The notes beneath the pieces were generated by a model. The model was not told the DNA's origin. It was given only the letters and a program-made list of their open reading frames with translations, and did not search any database. From Burkholderia glumae LMG 2196 = ATCC 33617 (lineage in GTDB: Bacteria; Pseudomonadota; Gammaproteobacteria; Burkholderiales; Burkholderiaceae): a stretch of DNA of 64,000 bases. Both the position numbers and the translations under genes were made by a program. Below, one piece after another: positions 1 through 7,777 of this stretch (position 1 is its first letter; the number at the start of each line of letters is the position of its first letter). The stretch covers positions 1,860,001-1,924,000 of the forward strand of contig NZ_CP009435.1 of NCBI RefSeq assembly GCF_000960995.1, read 5' to 3'.

Positions 1-142
1 TTGACGGAATCGGTTGCGCATTCCGTGGAATATCGTGTATAAGTTGCGTCGTTGCACCGAATAACCAACAGTCGCACTACGTGAGAGAGCATGCGAATCG
101 AGAAACAACTTTGGCACGATGGCCCCATCCTGACCCAGCAGC

Positions 143-1629
143 ATGGACAAATGGACTGGATTTACGTTACGTCAGTACGCCTCTGCTGCGATCGCGGAGT
201 CGTGGGGAACGCTCGCCGTTGAAGTAACGAAGGAGCGCTGGCCACGGGCCGCTTGAAACACACACGTCTGTCGAAGTATAAGGTCACGCCCATGGAGGTG
301 ACTGCCGAATGGGCGGAAAAGATCGCGAAGTCTCTTGAGAAGGCCAAGACGTTCTGGGAGTTCTGGGAAAAGATGAAGGAGGTGAAGGAGCATGAGAATC
401 CGATTTTCAAGGCTGCAGCAGGTCTCAAGGCCCTTCACATCGACAAGCTGATGACCGCCATCGCCCCGTCGCTGTTCAAGTGGACCAGATTCGGGCTGGT
501 GGGTAATTGTGCAGGAACCTACCTGCTTCGCGGGGCGATGTTGATGCGCGTCGGCATTAGTCACACCGACGCGATCGAATTGGTGAAAACGGCAACCAGA
601 ACCGAGTTGCCGATGTTAAACAAGCTGAAAGTGGATTTCCTCGCGCTGCATCTGCGCGGTGTTCCTGCCGCTAACGCGTATGCTCAGACGCTGGATAATC
701 TGGCTTCCGCCGAAAGTGGCCAGTTGCGTCGTGCGAAGTGGAATGCCGTTAAGGTAACGTCGGAAGGAGCAGACGCAGTCGGCGCGGTTCGGCTTACGAG
801 CACCCTTGCATTCATCGAGGTGGTGTCCTTCGCTGCCTCACTTTCGAAGACCGACAAGTCCGTCGAGGGCTATGCGTCGCTGGTTGCGAGCGGATTTTCC
901 GCGGCATCGGCATGCTCCCAGGTTTCGACGAAAGCTGCGACAGCACTTGCAGAGGATGTGACACAGACCTGGACTAATCTGAAGGCGATTGCGGGATATT
1001 TGAGTGGTGCAGCCGCCCTAAATGGGGGAGTGGTTGACTTTGGAAAAATCTTTGATCAAAGAAAACAGAGCTTTTCAGGTGCGATGCTTTATTTTGCAAA
1101 GAGTGCCCTTGGATTGGCCGCAGCTGCCAGAAACATACTGACCGCGCTTACTTCATTGGTGCCATTTATAGGGCGAATGACTGGGCAATTCTGGATTATA
1201 TGGATTGTTAAGGTTGATGCGGGGATAGTCGGAGTCACCGCATACAATAAGGCTCTCGCCAAGCCCGCAACTATAGGTGTGGCCGCCGCCGAGCGCAATT
1301 TGGCGGTGGAACGGGTGGTGAATGTGGCATTCGACACCGCCACCAAAGGCGTTGCAGGAGATGTCATCGTGAGTATAGCTGAACGTGCATTCCTGATTGG
1401 TGTTGGGCGTGTCACACTGTTTCTGGCGGGTTGGGAGGTTGCCGTTGCGATAACGTTGATCCAAGTTTTGATCTGGTATTTCTCGGACAACGACCTCCAA
1501 GCGTGGATGAAGAACTGCTGGTTCGGTAGTTCGCTGAACTCCCCACCATGGGAAGCAGGAGAACAGCATGAAAAACTCGAGAAGGCGCTGGGATCGTTGA
1601 GCCTTCAGGCTGGAGAGGGTTCTGAATGA
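143..1629 (+). pseudogene. 3' remnant of a probable T6SS membrane-active effector (VasX/BTH_I2691-like)
   Basis: A 458-codon frame runs from a TTG at 253 to the stop at 1627-1629. A second coding-looking stretch (143-256, 37 codons starting MDKWTG) lies just upstream in another frame and ends where the long frame opens, so a frameshift near 253 probably separates two pieces of one larger gene. More lesions, including a stop at 131-133, lie further upstream. The product has an amphipathic N-terminal part rich in Lys/Glu/Trp, long Ala-rich helical regions and hydrophobic segments encoded around 1095-1250 and 1400-1485. It ends DNDLQAWMKNCWFG and a charged tail. This layout, with the next gene overlapping by 4 bp, resembles the C-terminal half of large T6SS effectors. 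The family call is from recalled similarity. No valid start or N-terminal domain is visible, so it is probably non-functional. Confidence 0.55.
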
Positions 1630-2384
1630 AAATAGAAAGCACTTCATCCGCGTCGACGCGTTTGTTAAAAGGTCGGATTCGTAACCTGCGAAAGACGCGC
1701 CGGAATCAGGACTTCTTTTTTTCAGCTGCTGACCGCGCCAGAATGGGCGCGACAGCGATTGCCGCTGGGCTTGGCGGTCTGGGCGGCGTCGCCACCGGCC
1801 TCAGTGGTATGGCCATGGATACGACGGAAGAGGCGGACTTGCTCGAGTTTGATCTAGATGGAGAAGCCATACGGGCTTGGGTATGGCGGTCCGTCTTTAG
1901 TGAGGACGATGAGGTTCAGGTCGTAGCAGAGTGGACCGAAACGCATTGGCAGGGGTATGGTCTATACCGGCCAAGTGACGCCATCGTCGCGTTGCATCCC
2001 CATTGTTCGCGTGGGCGCTACGCCCACTACCGGGCGGCATTCAGTATATATTTGAAATGTATGATCCCGCTGATTATTGCCGCTTTTGGAATGCTATTCA
2101 TAGCAGGTTATTCGATGGATGGTAGTAAATCGTTGATGGTATTGTGGAGTGCTCTTCCGACTATTATGGTTGGCGTGCTGGCGGCTTCGGCAATATACGG
2201 TTTTATTGCTTACCGTGTTACCCGAAAGATGATGGGTTTCGTGAAATTAGCAGAAGGCATTTTTGAAGGCTTCGGGTGGTGCAACGTCAAGTTCATCGAC
2301 CTCCCGGCAATTACAAAGAAGAATAAGAAGCCGGGAGATCCAGCCGTGCTTGGTGTACTTTATTTTCGATATCACGATGAATAG
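1626..2384 (+). CDS. Small T6SS-associated membrane protein, putative immunity or accessory protein (intact copy 1)
   Basis: This 252-residue protein overlaps the upstream effector remnant by ATGA. Residues 1-40 are basic, with a TRLLKGRIRNLRKTRRNQDF segment that recurs in the two downstream copies. A Gly/Ala-rich stretch (41-62) follows, then an acidic region (EFDLDGE, about 74-80), and two predicted membrane spans at about 141-162 and 171-195 with a short basic C-terminal tail. Related Burkholderia proteins are catalogued as putative type VI secretion system effectors. The position directly behind a membrane-active effector and the duplication pattern suggest an immunity role instead, by analogy with VasX/TsiV2. 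That role is inference. It is the only full-length member of the tandem array. Confidence 0.6.
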   Translation: MKIESTSSASTRLLKGRIRNLRKTRRNQDFFFSAADRARMGATAIAAGLGGLGGVATGLSGMAMDTTEEADLLEFDLDGEAIRAWVWRSVFSEDDEVQVVAEWTETHWQGYGLYRPSDAIVALHPHCSRGRYAHYRAAFSIYLKCMIPLIIAAFGMLFIAGYSMDGSKSLMVLWSALPTIMVGVLAASAIYGFIAYRVTRKMMGFVKLAEGIFEGFGWCNVKFIDLPAITKKNKKPGDPAVLGVLYFRYHDE

Positions 2385-2396
2385 GTGGAATAGAGA

Positions 2397-3197
2397 ATGA
2401 GCCTGTCTGGCATTGATCCTTCTCCGACGCGTCTGCTGAAAGGTTGCATCCACAACCTGCGCAAAGCTCGACGGAAACAGGATTTCTTCTTCACCTCTGC
2501 TGATCGCGCCAAAATGGGTGCAACCGCTGTGGCTGCAGGCCTCGCTGGGCTGGGTGGAATTGCGACAGGGCTGAGCGGTATGGCTATGGATACGACTGAA
2601 AAAGCCGACTTGCTGGAGTTTGATCTCGATGGGCGATCCGTCCGCGCATGGGTTTGGCAATCCATCTTTAATGAAGGCGATGACGTTGAGGTTGTAGCGG
2701 AGCAAGTCGGAGAAGTTTGGTAAGGGTATGGGATCTTTAGGACAAGCGATTATATAGTAGATCTTCGCCTACACTGTTCACGAGGGTGGTGCGCTCATTA
2801 TCGAGATTCGTTTTTATTTTGTGCGAAATTTGTCGCGCCACTGCTATTCTATTCGTTTTCTCGTGCTTTTTGCAGGAGGATATTTCATGTATGGAAATGA
2901 TTTCAATTGGGAGGGTGCTGCGCCTGGTATTTTTTGGGGTGTGCAATTGATTCGCTTATATGTGGAATTATCGCGTTTCGAGTTTCCAGAAAATTTGTGG
3001 GATTCGTTCGATTGGTAGAAGGTAATTTTGATGCATTTTGGTAGAGGGATGTCAAGAATATCGATTTTCCAGTCGTAACAAAGAAAGGGAAGGTGGAGGG
3101 TGATCCGGCGGCGCTGAGTGTACTGTACTTTAGCTTTCCAGGCAGTCGACGAGAAATTTTAAAAAGCACCGAAATCGACTGGACTTCAAGTGAGTGA
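2397..3197 (+). pseudogene. Broken paralogue of the T6SS-associated membrane protein (copy 2)
   Basis: The first 108 codons align nearly residue for residue with copy 1 (same TRLLKG, QDFFF, GGIATGLSGMAMDTTE and EFDLDG blocks). They stop at TAA (2721-2723), exactly where copy 1 has Gln109 in WQGYG; CAA to TAA would be a single substitution. The same frame continues GYGIFRTSDYIVDLRLHCSRG to about 2890. The membrane part continues in another frame, and the C-terminal end (KNIDFPVVTKKGKVEGDPAALSVLYF) is readable after a further in-frame stop and ends at 3195-3197. At least one nonsense mutation and one or more frameshifts are therefore present. The second half is noticeably AT-rich. Confidence 0.75.
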
Positions 3198-3206
3198 GGG
3201 CTCAAA

Positions 3207-3401
3207 ATGAACGCGTCTGCAACGGATACTTCCCCGACGAGACTGCTTCGTGGACGTATTCACAATTTGCGTAGAACGCGTTGCAATCACGATTTTGCCT
3301 TCTCCGGTACTGATCGCGTAAAGATGGGCGCGACCGCGGTTGCGGTCGGACTTGCGGGACTAGGCGGCATCGCCACAAGCCTAGTCTTACTGTGGCAATA
3401 A
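3207..3401 (+). pseudogene. 3'-truncated paralogue of the T6SS-associated membrane protein (copy 3)
   Basis: This 64-codon frame carries only the conserved N-terminal block (SPTRLLRGRIHNLRRTRC, then KMGATAVAVGLAGLGGIAT). Similarity to copies 1 and 2 ends at about 3378, after which five unrelated codons (LVLLWQ) lead to a stop. The acidic and membrane regions are missing, so it is almost surely a fragment left when the downstream mobile elements or a deletion removed the rest. It starts 10 bp after the end of copy 2, keeping the tandem spacing. Confidence 0.7.
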
Positions 3402-3721
3402 GTTACTCTTGAACGCTGAACAAAACGGACATCGCAGGAGCCGACGCGCGATGTATGCAGCGATACGCCAGCGCAGTGTGGTGATGGAATCAGCCACGTG
3501 GCGCTCGCGCGCTGGGGACCCGCGTGGCACGTAATCCGAGGGTAAGGAAAATGGATCGCGGATCGTGGAGTTTTTTTACTGTCGCCTTGAGCGAAGCGTT
3601 GAGCAACAAGAAACCCGTAGGCAGCAATACACAACGATGCGTGGTGATGGAATCCACGCCAACCGCGCCCTTCGAAGTGTCCCAGGCTGAATTCCTGCTT
3701 GAGATGTAGAAGTCGCGACCC
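3402..3721. other. Non-coding debris between copy 3 and the IS481 remnant
   Basis: No convincing gene. Short open frames here lack coding bias and ribosome-binding sites. Two copies of a short motif, GTGGTGATGGAATC, occur at about 3479-3492 and 3641-3654, suggesting duplicated or rearranged sequence. The junction with the truncated paralogue at about 3378 marks a deletion or insertion breakpoint. Confidence 0.4.
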
Positions 3722-3986
3722 GATCTGACAGTTACCCGTTCCGACGGTGCGTGACTGTCAGATCAGATTCAGGTGGCTCACTTTCTCCTTCCACACCTCC
3801 TTGCCCGCGATGAGCGTTTGCGGAAGCGTGCGACCGCAGCACATCTTACCCTGATGGGTTCGCTCGCCGTTGTAATACGCCAGCCAAGTATCGAGATCGG
3901 CCTGTAGTTCCTCAAGCGACAGATACAGTTTGCGGCGGAACGCAACCTGATAAAACTCCTGCAGAATGGTTTTGTGGAAACGCTCG
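3722..3986 (-). mobile_element. IS481-family remnant (3' end of transposase plus terminus)
   Basis: The minus strand encodes the C-terminal end of an IS481-type DDE transposase. It keeps the characteristic stretch ERFHKTILQEFYQVAFR, then LQADLDTWLAYYNGERTHQG and CCGRTLPQTLI, with a stop at 3758-3760. An 11-bp perfect inverted repeat, GATCTGACAGT (3722-3732) and ACTGTCAGATC (3754-3764), lies at its 3' end and probably includes the element's terminal repeat. The coding sequence stops abruptly at 3986, where the IS3-family element is inserted. The 5' part of the transposase is not found on the far side of that element, so the rest has been lost. Confidence 0.75.
3758..3986 (-). pseudogene. IS481 family transposase, C-terminal fragment
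   Basis: About 76 codons of an integrase-core transposase. The final catalytic region and the family-typical C-terminus (YNGERTHQG, GRTLPQTL) are present, while the N-terminal HTH and the first two catalytic Asp residues are absent. The apparent longer frame that starts further upstream on the minus strand reads into the IS3 element and is chimeric, not a real start. Non-functional. Confidence 0.75.
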
Positions 3987-4054
3987 TGACCTGCCCGGTG
4001 ATTTTCGGACCAGTTGAAACTTGAGAGAATGGCTTCCAATGGAGAAAGGAAGTC

Positions 4055-4444
4055 ATGAAGAAGAGCCGGTTTACGGAAGAGCAGATGGTCACGATCCTGC
4101 GCGAGGCGGACAAGGCGCCGGTCGCCGAAGTGGCGAAGAAGCATGGGATCAGCGAGCAGACGATCTACAACTGGCGTCAGCATTTCGGCGGGATGGACGC
4201 CGCTGATGTGAAGCGCCTGAAGCAGTTGGAGCAGGAAAACGCACGATTGAAGAAGATGCTGGCCGAGCGTGATCTCGAACTCGACGTGATGAAGGAGATC
4301 AACGCAAAAAATGGTGAGCGCGCCCGCTCGCCGTCAGCAGGTTGCCTACGCGAAAGCGCGTGGTCTGTCGGAGCGGCGAGCGTGCGCGCTGATGTCGGTC
4401 GCGAGGTCGGCCCTGAATTACAAGTCGAGGCTGGCCGGGCGTGA
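4055..4444 (+). CDS. IS3/IS407-group transposase OrfA (reads past its usual end)
   Basis: OrfA supplies the DNA-binding helix-turn-helix of the transposase. Residues 1-50 (MKKSRFTEEQMVTILREADK, HGISEQTIYNWR) form the HTH_Tnp_1 domain. Residues 65-85 form the leucine/charged coiled coil used for dimerisation (LKQLEQENARLKKML, DLELDVMKEI). In relatives the protein ends at about 87 residues, just after an A-rich run that also serves as the -1 frameshift site. Here the run is six A (4305-4311 region, GCAAAAAATGG), one fewer than the usual seven, so the frame runs on into a 42-residue nonsense tail. The start at 4055 follows an AGGAAG motif. Confidence 0.8.
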   Translation: MKKSRFTEEQMVTILREADKAPVAEVAKKHGISEQTIYNWRQHFGGMDAADVKRLKQLEQENARLKKMLAERDLELDVMKEINAKNGERARSPSAGCLRESAWSVGAASVRADVGREVGPELQVEAGRA

Positions 4445-5165
4445 TGCGCCGGTGCTGGCGGCGATGTGTGTTCTATCGGCACAATATCCGCGCTACGGTT
4501 ACCGTCGCATCCAGATTTTTCTGGATCGGCAAGGCCATCCGATGAGCGCCGACCGGGCTTGGCGACTGTGGCGGCTCGCGGGCTTGCAAGTGCCTCGCAA
4601 ACGCCCACGCCGGCGAGTATCAGTGCATCGCCCGCGGCCTCAGCCTGCCACGACGGCTCGGCATGTCTGGGCCTATGACTTTGTGTTCGATGCCTGCGCC
4701 AACGGCCAGCAGTTGAAGTGTCTGACGGTGATCGACGAATACACGCGCGAATGCCTGGCCATCGATGTGGCAGGGTCGATTCGCTCGGGGCGGGTGATCG
4801 AAGTGTTGTCACGGCTGGTCAGCTTGCACGGTGCGCCACGTTACCTGCGGTCGGACAATGGCCCGGAGTTCGTGTCACGCGCCATTCTGAAATGGGCTGC
4901 TCGGAACGGCATGGAGATGGCGTTGAGCGATCCCGGAAAGCCATGGCAGAACGGTACGGATGAAAGCTTCAACGGCAAGTTCAGGGACGAATGTCTGAGC
5001 CTGGAGTGGTTTCGGACACGGCTCGAGGCCAAGGTCGTCATTGAGCAATGGCGGCGTCACTACAATGGCATTCGGCCGCATTCGAGTCTGGCCTATCTGA
5101 CGCCCAACGAGTTTAAGCAGCGATACTGTTCAACTGAAGCAATCGAGGCCGTTCCCCAAGATTGA
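4311..5165 (+). CDS. IS3/IS407-group transposase OrfB (DDE integrase core)
   Basis: OrfB is the catalytic part of the transposase: 284 residues with an N-terminal HTH_21 region (about 1-95) and an rve integrase core. The catalytic triad is visible as D123 (AYDFVFD), D182 (LRSDNGPEF) and E218 (GTDESFNGKFRDE), giving the exact DD(35)E spacing of the IS3 family. The ATG at 4311 lies in the A-run. Because of the shortened A-run, OrfB is in the +1 frame relative to OrfA, so the usual -1 slippage would not give the OrfAB fusion. OrfB itself is full length and undamaged. Confidence 0.9.
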   Translation: MVSAPARRQQVAYAKARGLSERRACALMSVARSALNYKSRLAGRDAPVLAAMCVLSAQYPRYGYRRIQIFLDRQGHPMSADRAWRLWRLAGLQVPRKRPRRRVSVHRPRPQPATTARHVWAYDFVFDACANGQQLKCLTVIDEYTRECLAIDVAGSIRSGRVIEVLSRLVSLHGAPRYLRSDNGPEFVSRAILKWAARNGMEMALSDPGKPWQNGTDESFNGKFRDECLSLEWFRTRLEAKVVIEQWRRHYNGIRPHSSLAYLTPNEFKQRYCSTEAIEAVPQD

Positions 5166-5194
5166 ATCGGTCCGAAGAAATCAGGCAGGTCAGC

Positions 5195-5340
5195 TCACCG
5201 AGCCGGCATAAACAAATCAATCGCCACCGGTAGCCCGTCCTCGGTGCCCCGGAGCGACATCGGCAGGGCAGGCCGAGCGACGCGGAAATCTGGAGCGCGG
5301 TGGTGGGTGTCCACACCTCGGCCGGGCCGAGCACCAGCCC
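5195..5340 (-). pseudogene. Possible amidase C-terminal fragment
   Basis: On the minus strand, one frame reads ALPMSLRGTEDGLPVAIDLF and stops at 5195-5197, immediately beside the IS3 right end. That matches the P-M-S-L...DGLP-V/I-G/A-I motif near the C-terminus of amidase-signature enzymes. The neighbouring upstream frame (WTPTTALQISASLGLP) looks like the preceding segment displaced by a frameshift. No start, catalytic Ser-Ser-Lys region or complete domain remains. The family call is tentative. Confidence 0.3.
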
Positions 5341-5648
5341 GCAGACGCGGCGTTGGTAGAAGAACACGGGCCGCCGCGCGGCAATGATCGAGATGAGAGT
5401 AGGGGCACTGACGAGGGGAGGGCATGACGGTCGACACCCGGCATCAGTGATTGCCGCCATAGTGGCATTGCGGCAATTTATCCAAGATCGACGCTCGAAA
5501 CCGTGTCGGGCCTGCTTCGTGCAACTGTCGCGCGCCCGAATTCGATTCCACGACCGGCGGTGCCAGACGGCTGGCGTCCGCCGCGCTCGGGGCCCTCGCG
5601 CGTGTGGCCCGGGCGTTGCCTTACCCGGCCCGCAGCGCCTAAAGTAAC

Positions 5649-5678
5649 GCGACCGGTGCCCGCGCGGGCACCGGTCGC
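5649..5678. terminator. Perfect 15-bp inverted repeat, terminator-like hairpin
   Basis: GCGACCGGTGCCCGC is followed directly by its exact reverse complement, giving a 30-nt palindrome six bases after a possible relic stop codon. No T-run follows, so it could be a Rho-assisted terminator, a protein-binding palindrome, or part of the crcB upstream region. Confidence 0.45.
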
Positions 5679-5725
5679 GCCCAGGCGCCGTCCAGCCGCC
5701 GTTCACCGTCTACCCAGGAGCCACC

Positions 5726-6112
5726 TTGCTATTCTCGATCGCCGCGATCTTCATCGGCGCCGGCCTCGGCGCGCTGCTGCGCTGGAGCCTGAGCCTCGCG
5801 CTCAATCTGGTCTTGCCTCACCTTCCGCTCGGCACGCTCGCCTCGAATCTGATCGGCGGCTACCTGATCGGCGTGGCAATCGTCGTGTTCAACACCAAGG
5901 CGGGCCTGCCGCCGGAGTGGCGGCTGTTCGTGATCACGGGATTCATGGGCGGCCTCACCACGTTCTCGACCTATTCGGCCGAGGTGGTGCAGCACGTGGT
6001 GGACGGGCGGCTGGGCTGGGCGGCGACCGTGGCGTTCGTGCATCTGATCGGCTCGTTCACGCTGACGCTGCTCGGCATCCTGACGGCGCGCGCGTTGCTG
6101 CTAGCGGCCTGA
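5726..6112 (+). CDS. crcB: Fluoride efflux channel CrcB/Fluc
   Basis: CrcB is a small inner-membrane protein that forms a dual-topology dimeric channel expelling fluoride ions. The 128-residue product has four hydrophobic helices and the family signatures GAGLGALLRW near the N-terminus, SNLIGGYLIG, and GFMGGLTTFSTYS with the Phe residues and Na+-binding turn of the pore. The start is TTG at 5726, chosen because AGGAG lies six bases upstream (5716-5720) and no ATG is suitably placed. The neighbour yggT is convergent. No fluoride riboswitch was recognised upstream. Confidence 0.93.
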   Translation: MLFSIAAIFIGAGLGALLRWSLSLALNLVLPHLPLGTLASNLIGGYLIGVAIVVFNTKAGLPPEWRLFVITGFMGGLTTFSTYSAEVVQHVVDGRLGWAATVAFVHLIGSFTLTLLGILTARALLLAA

Positions 6113-6198
6113 GCCGCACCGCGCGCGCCGGCAACGCGTGGGCGAGGCCCGGCCGCGCCGCGGCGCATCCGGGGCGGCCGCGCGGGCACGCCGGGCGT

Positions 6199-6762
6199 TC
6201 AGAGCGTAAACAGCGTCATCGAGATCGCCGTGCGCGTCACGATCATGATCAGTACCTGGACGATCACGAACAGCAGGATCGGGGAGAGATCGAGGCCACC
6301 CAGGTTCGGCAGCACGCGGCGCAGCGGATTGAGCAGCGGCGCGGTCAGCGGGAACAGGATCTCCATGGCCGGCGAGCGCGGATTGAGCCACGACAGCAGC
6401 GCCATCAGGATCGTCATCCACAGCACCAGATTCAGTGCCCATTTCACGAGGGTCAGCAGCGCGACGATCACGAGCGTGGGCAGCATCGACAGCGCGTCGA
6501 TACCGGCCAGCGACATCATCAGCAGCACGTACACGAACGCGGTGAGCAGCGCGGCCACTACGCTGGCCCAGTCGATGCCGCGCGTGCCGGTGATCACGCG
6601 GCGCAGCGGCAGCACGATCCAGTTGGTGGCCTGCAGCACGGCCTGCGTGACGGGGTTGTAGGGAGGCACGCGCACCGCCTGCATCCAGGCGCGCAGCAGC
6701 AGGGCGGCGCCGAACAGCGTGAACACGGTGTTGAGGAGAAAGCGGGCGATTTCGCCGAGCAT
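6199..6762 (-). CDS. YggT family membrane protein
   Basis: This is a 187-residue integral membrane protein made of two YggT repeats, each with two hydrophobic helices around RAWMQAVRVPPYNPVTQAV and SWLNPRSPAMEILFPLTAP. The PYNP/NPRSP motif before 'PLRRV' is diagnostic of the family. The exact function is not settled; YggT-type proteins are linked to membrane and cell-shape organisation and osmotic tolerance. The start (MLGEIARFLL) at 6762 was preferred over an upstream ATG because AAGGA precedes it and the hydrophobic N-terminus begins there. It lies downstream of the ProC-like gene on the same strand and is probably co-transcribed. Confidence 0.88.
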   Translation of the reverse strand: MLGEIARFLLNTVFTLFGAALLLRAWMQAVRVPPYNPVTQAVLQATNWIVLPLRRVITGTRGIDWASVVAALLTAFVYVLLMMSLAGIDALSMLPTLVIVALLTLVKWALNLVLWMTILMALLSWLNPRSPAMEILFPLTAPLLNPLRRVLPNLGGLDLSPILLFVIVQVLIMIVTRTAISMTLFTL

Positions 6763-6838
6763 CGTTGAAATCCTTAGTATGGCTGTCGGGTAGCGTGCGG
6801 CCACCGCATCAAGATGGCCTGCATCGGGCGTCACCTTA

Positions 6839-7777
6839 TCACGGCTCGCGGCTCGCTGGGGCAGGCCGAACCAGGTGCTCGGCGAGCAGCGTCTCGACGC
6901 CGCCGGCCAGCGCGTCGAGTCCGGCGGGCGGTGCCGTGCGGCGCCTGGCCAGCGCCACGGCTCGGCGCGTCATCAGCGCGTAGAGCACGGCGTGGTCGCC
7001 GCCCAGCTCGTCGAGCAGCGCGAGCTGCCGCTCGACGATGCCGGCGTCACCGCGCGAGACCGGCCCCGCCAGTGCATTGGCGAGCCCCTTGTCGCGCGCG
7101 GTTTCGAGAGTGCCGGACAGCATCGGCAGCAGCGCGCGCAGCGCGTCGGCCTCGTCCATGCCGAGTTCGCGCCACAGCGCGACGGCTTCGGCCAGGCCGC
7201 ACAGCGCGAAGCTCGCCGCGTAGTTCGCGGCTGCGTGGTAAAGCATCCGGCCGCCGGCCGGAATCGTCAGCGGATGGCAGCCGAGCGCGGCGGCAAGCGC
7301 GTCGAGCACGGGGCGCAGCGTGCCGCCGGCCTCGATCGTGACCGAGCAGCCAGCGATGCGCGTCAAGTCGGCATCGCCGCCGCCGAACAGGTAGAGCGGG
7401 TGGAAGCCACCCGTCTGCGCCTGCTGCGCGCGCGCGGGCGCCAGCAGTTCCAGGCTCGACGCGCCGCTGCAGTGGACGAGCGCCTGCGTCGGCGCGCGGG
7501 CCGGATCGAAGCGCAGCGACGCGGCCACCGGGCCGATGCCGTCGTCGGAGACGGTCAAAAAGATCAGTTCGGCAGCATCCACCACGGCCTGCGCACTCGC
7601 GGCGGCCACGCAGCCGTCGATTCGCGCGGCGAGCGCCTGCGCGGGCGCCGGCGAGCGGCTCGCAATCGCGACCACGGGAAAGCCGGCCTGCGCGAAGCGG
7701 CGCGCGAGGCAGTGGGCGAGCCTGCCGGCGCCGATGAAGCCGAGACGAGGAACGGACGGAAGGGACATGACGGTCAT
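6839..7777 (-). CDS. ProC-like NAD(P)-binding protein with DUF2520 domain
   Basis: A 312-residue protein with an N-terminal Rossmann fold (RLGFIGAGRLAHCLA, then VVAIASRSP) like pyrroline-5-carboxylate reductase and F420-dependent oxidoreductases. Its C-terminal DUF2520 helical dimerisation domain contains the HxAANYAASF-type segment (MLYHAAANYAASFALC). The middle has HCSGASSLELL and GGFHPLYLF, typical of this family. The substrate is unknown. Two nearby ATGs (7777 and 7768) are possible starts; neither has a clear ribosome-binding site, and 7777 is taken. In Burkholderia this gene commonly sits with yggT, as here. Confidence 0.82.
   Translation of the reverse strand: MTVMSLPSVPRLGFIGAGRLAHCLARRFAQAGFPVVAIASRSPAPAQALAARIDGCVAAASAQAVVDAAELIFLTVSDDGIGPVAASLRFDPARAPTQALVHCSGASSLELLAPARAQQAQTGGFHPLYLFGGGDADLTRIAGCSVTIEAGGTLRPVLDALAAALGCHPLTIPAGGRMLYHAAANYAASFALCGLAEAVALWRELGMDEADALRALLPMLSGTLETARDKGLANALAGPVSRGDAGIVERQLALLDELGGDHAVLYALMTRRAVALARRRTAPPAGLDALAGGVETLLAEHLVRPAPASREP

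Larger units (their letters stand above)
3987..5192 (+). mobile_element. IS3 family, IS407-group insertion sequence (1206 bp)
   Basis: Both ends carry related terminal inverted repeats. The left end begins TGACCTGCC at 3987 and continues to TTTCGGACC and CTTG. The right end, read inward from 5192, begins TGACCTGCC and continues to TCGGACC and CTTG. The interior encodes orfA and orfB of an IS407-type transposase, and the 1.2-kb length fits that group. GCTC occurs at 3982-3985 and at 5193-5196, but on the left it is one base away from the repeat, so a target-site duplication is only possible. The element sits inside the IS481 remnant. Confidence 0.85.
5193..5725. other. Degenerate interval between the IS element and crcB
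   Basis: Apart from the possible amidase fragment, no gene can be supported. A short plus-strand reading (about 5530-5643) ends ALARVARALPYPARSA before a stop and may be the tail of a lost gene. It is followed by the perfect palindrome at 5649-5678. The interval looks like the edge of the accessory patch where core genome order resumes. Confidence 0.4.

Noticed and set aside
3982..5196. Target-site duplication GCTC around the IS3 element
   Set aside because: The copies are offset by one base relative to the terminal repeats on the left side, so it is reported only as possible.
5560..5725. Fluoride riboswitch upstream of crcB
   Set aside because: The interval has a long palindrome but not the crcB-motif core; the palindrome has no loop or pseudoknot partners.
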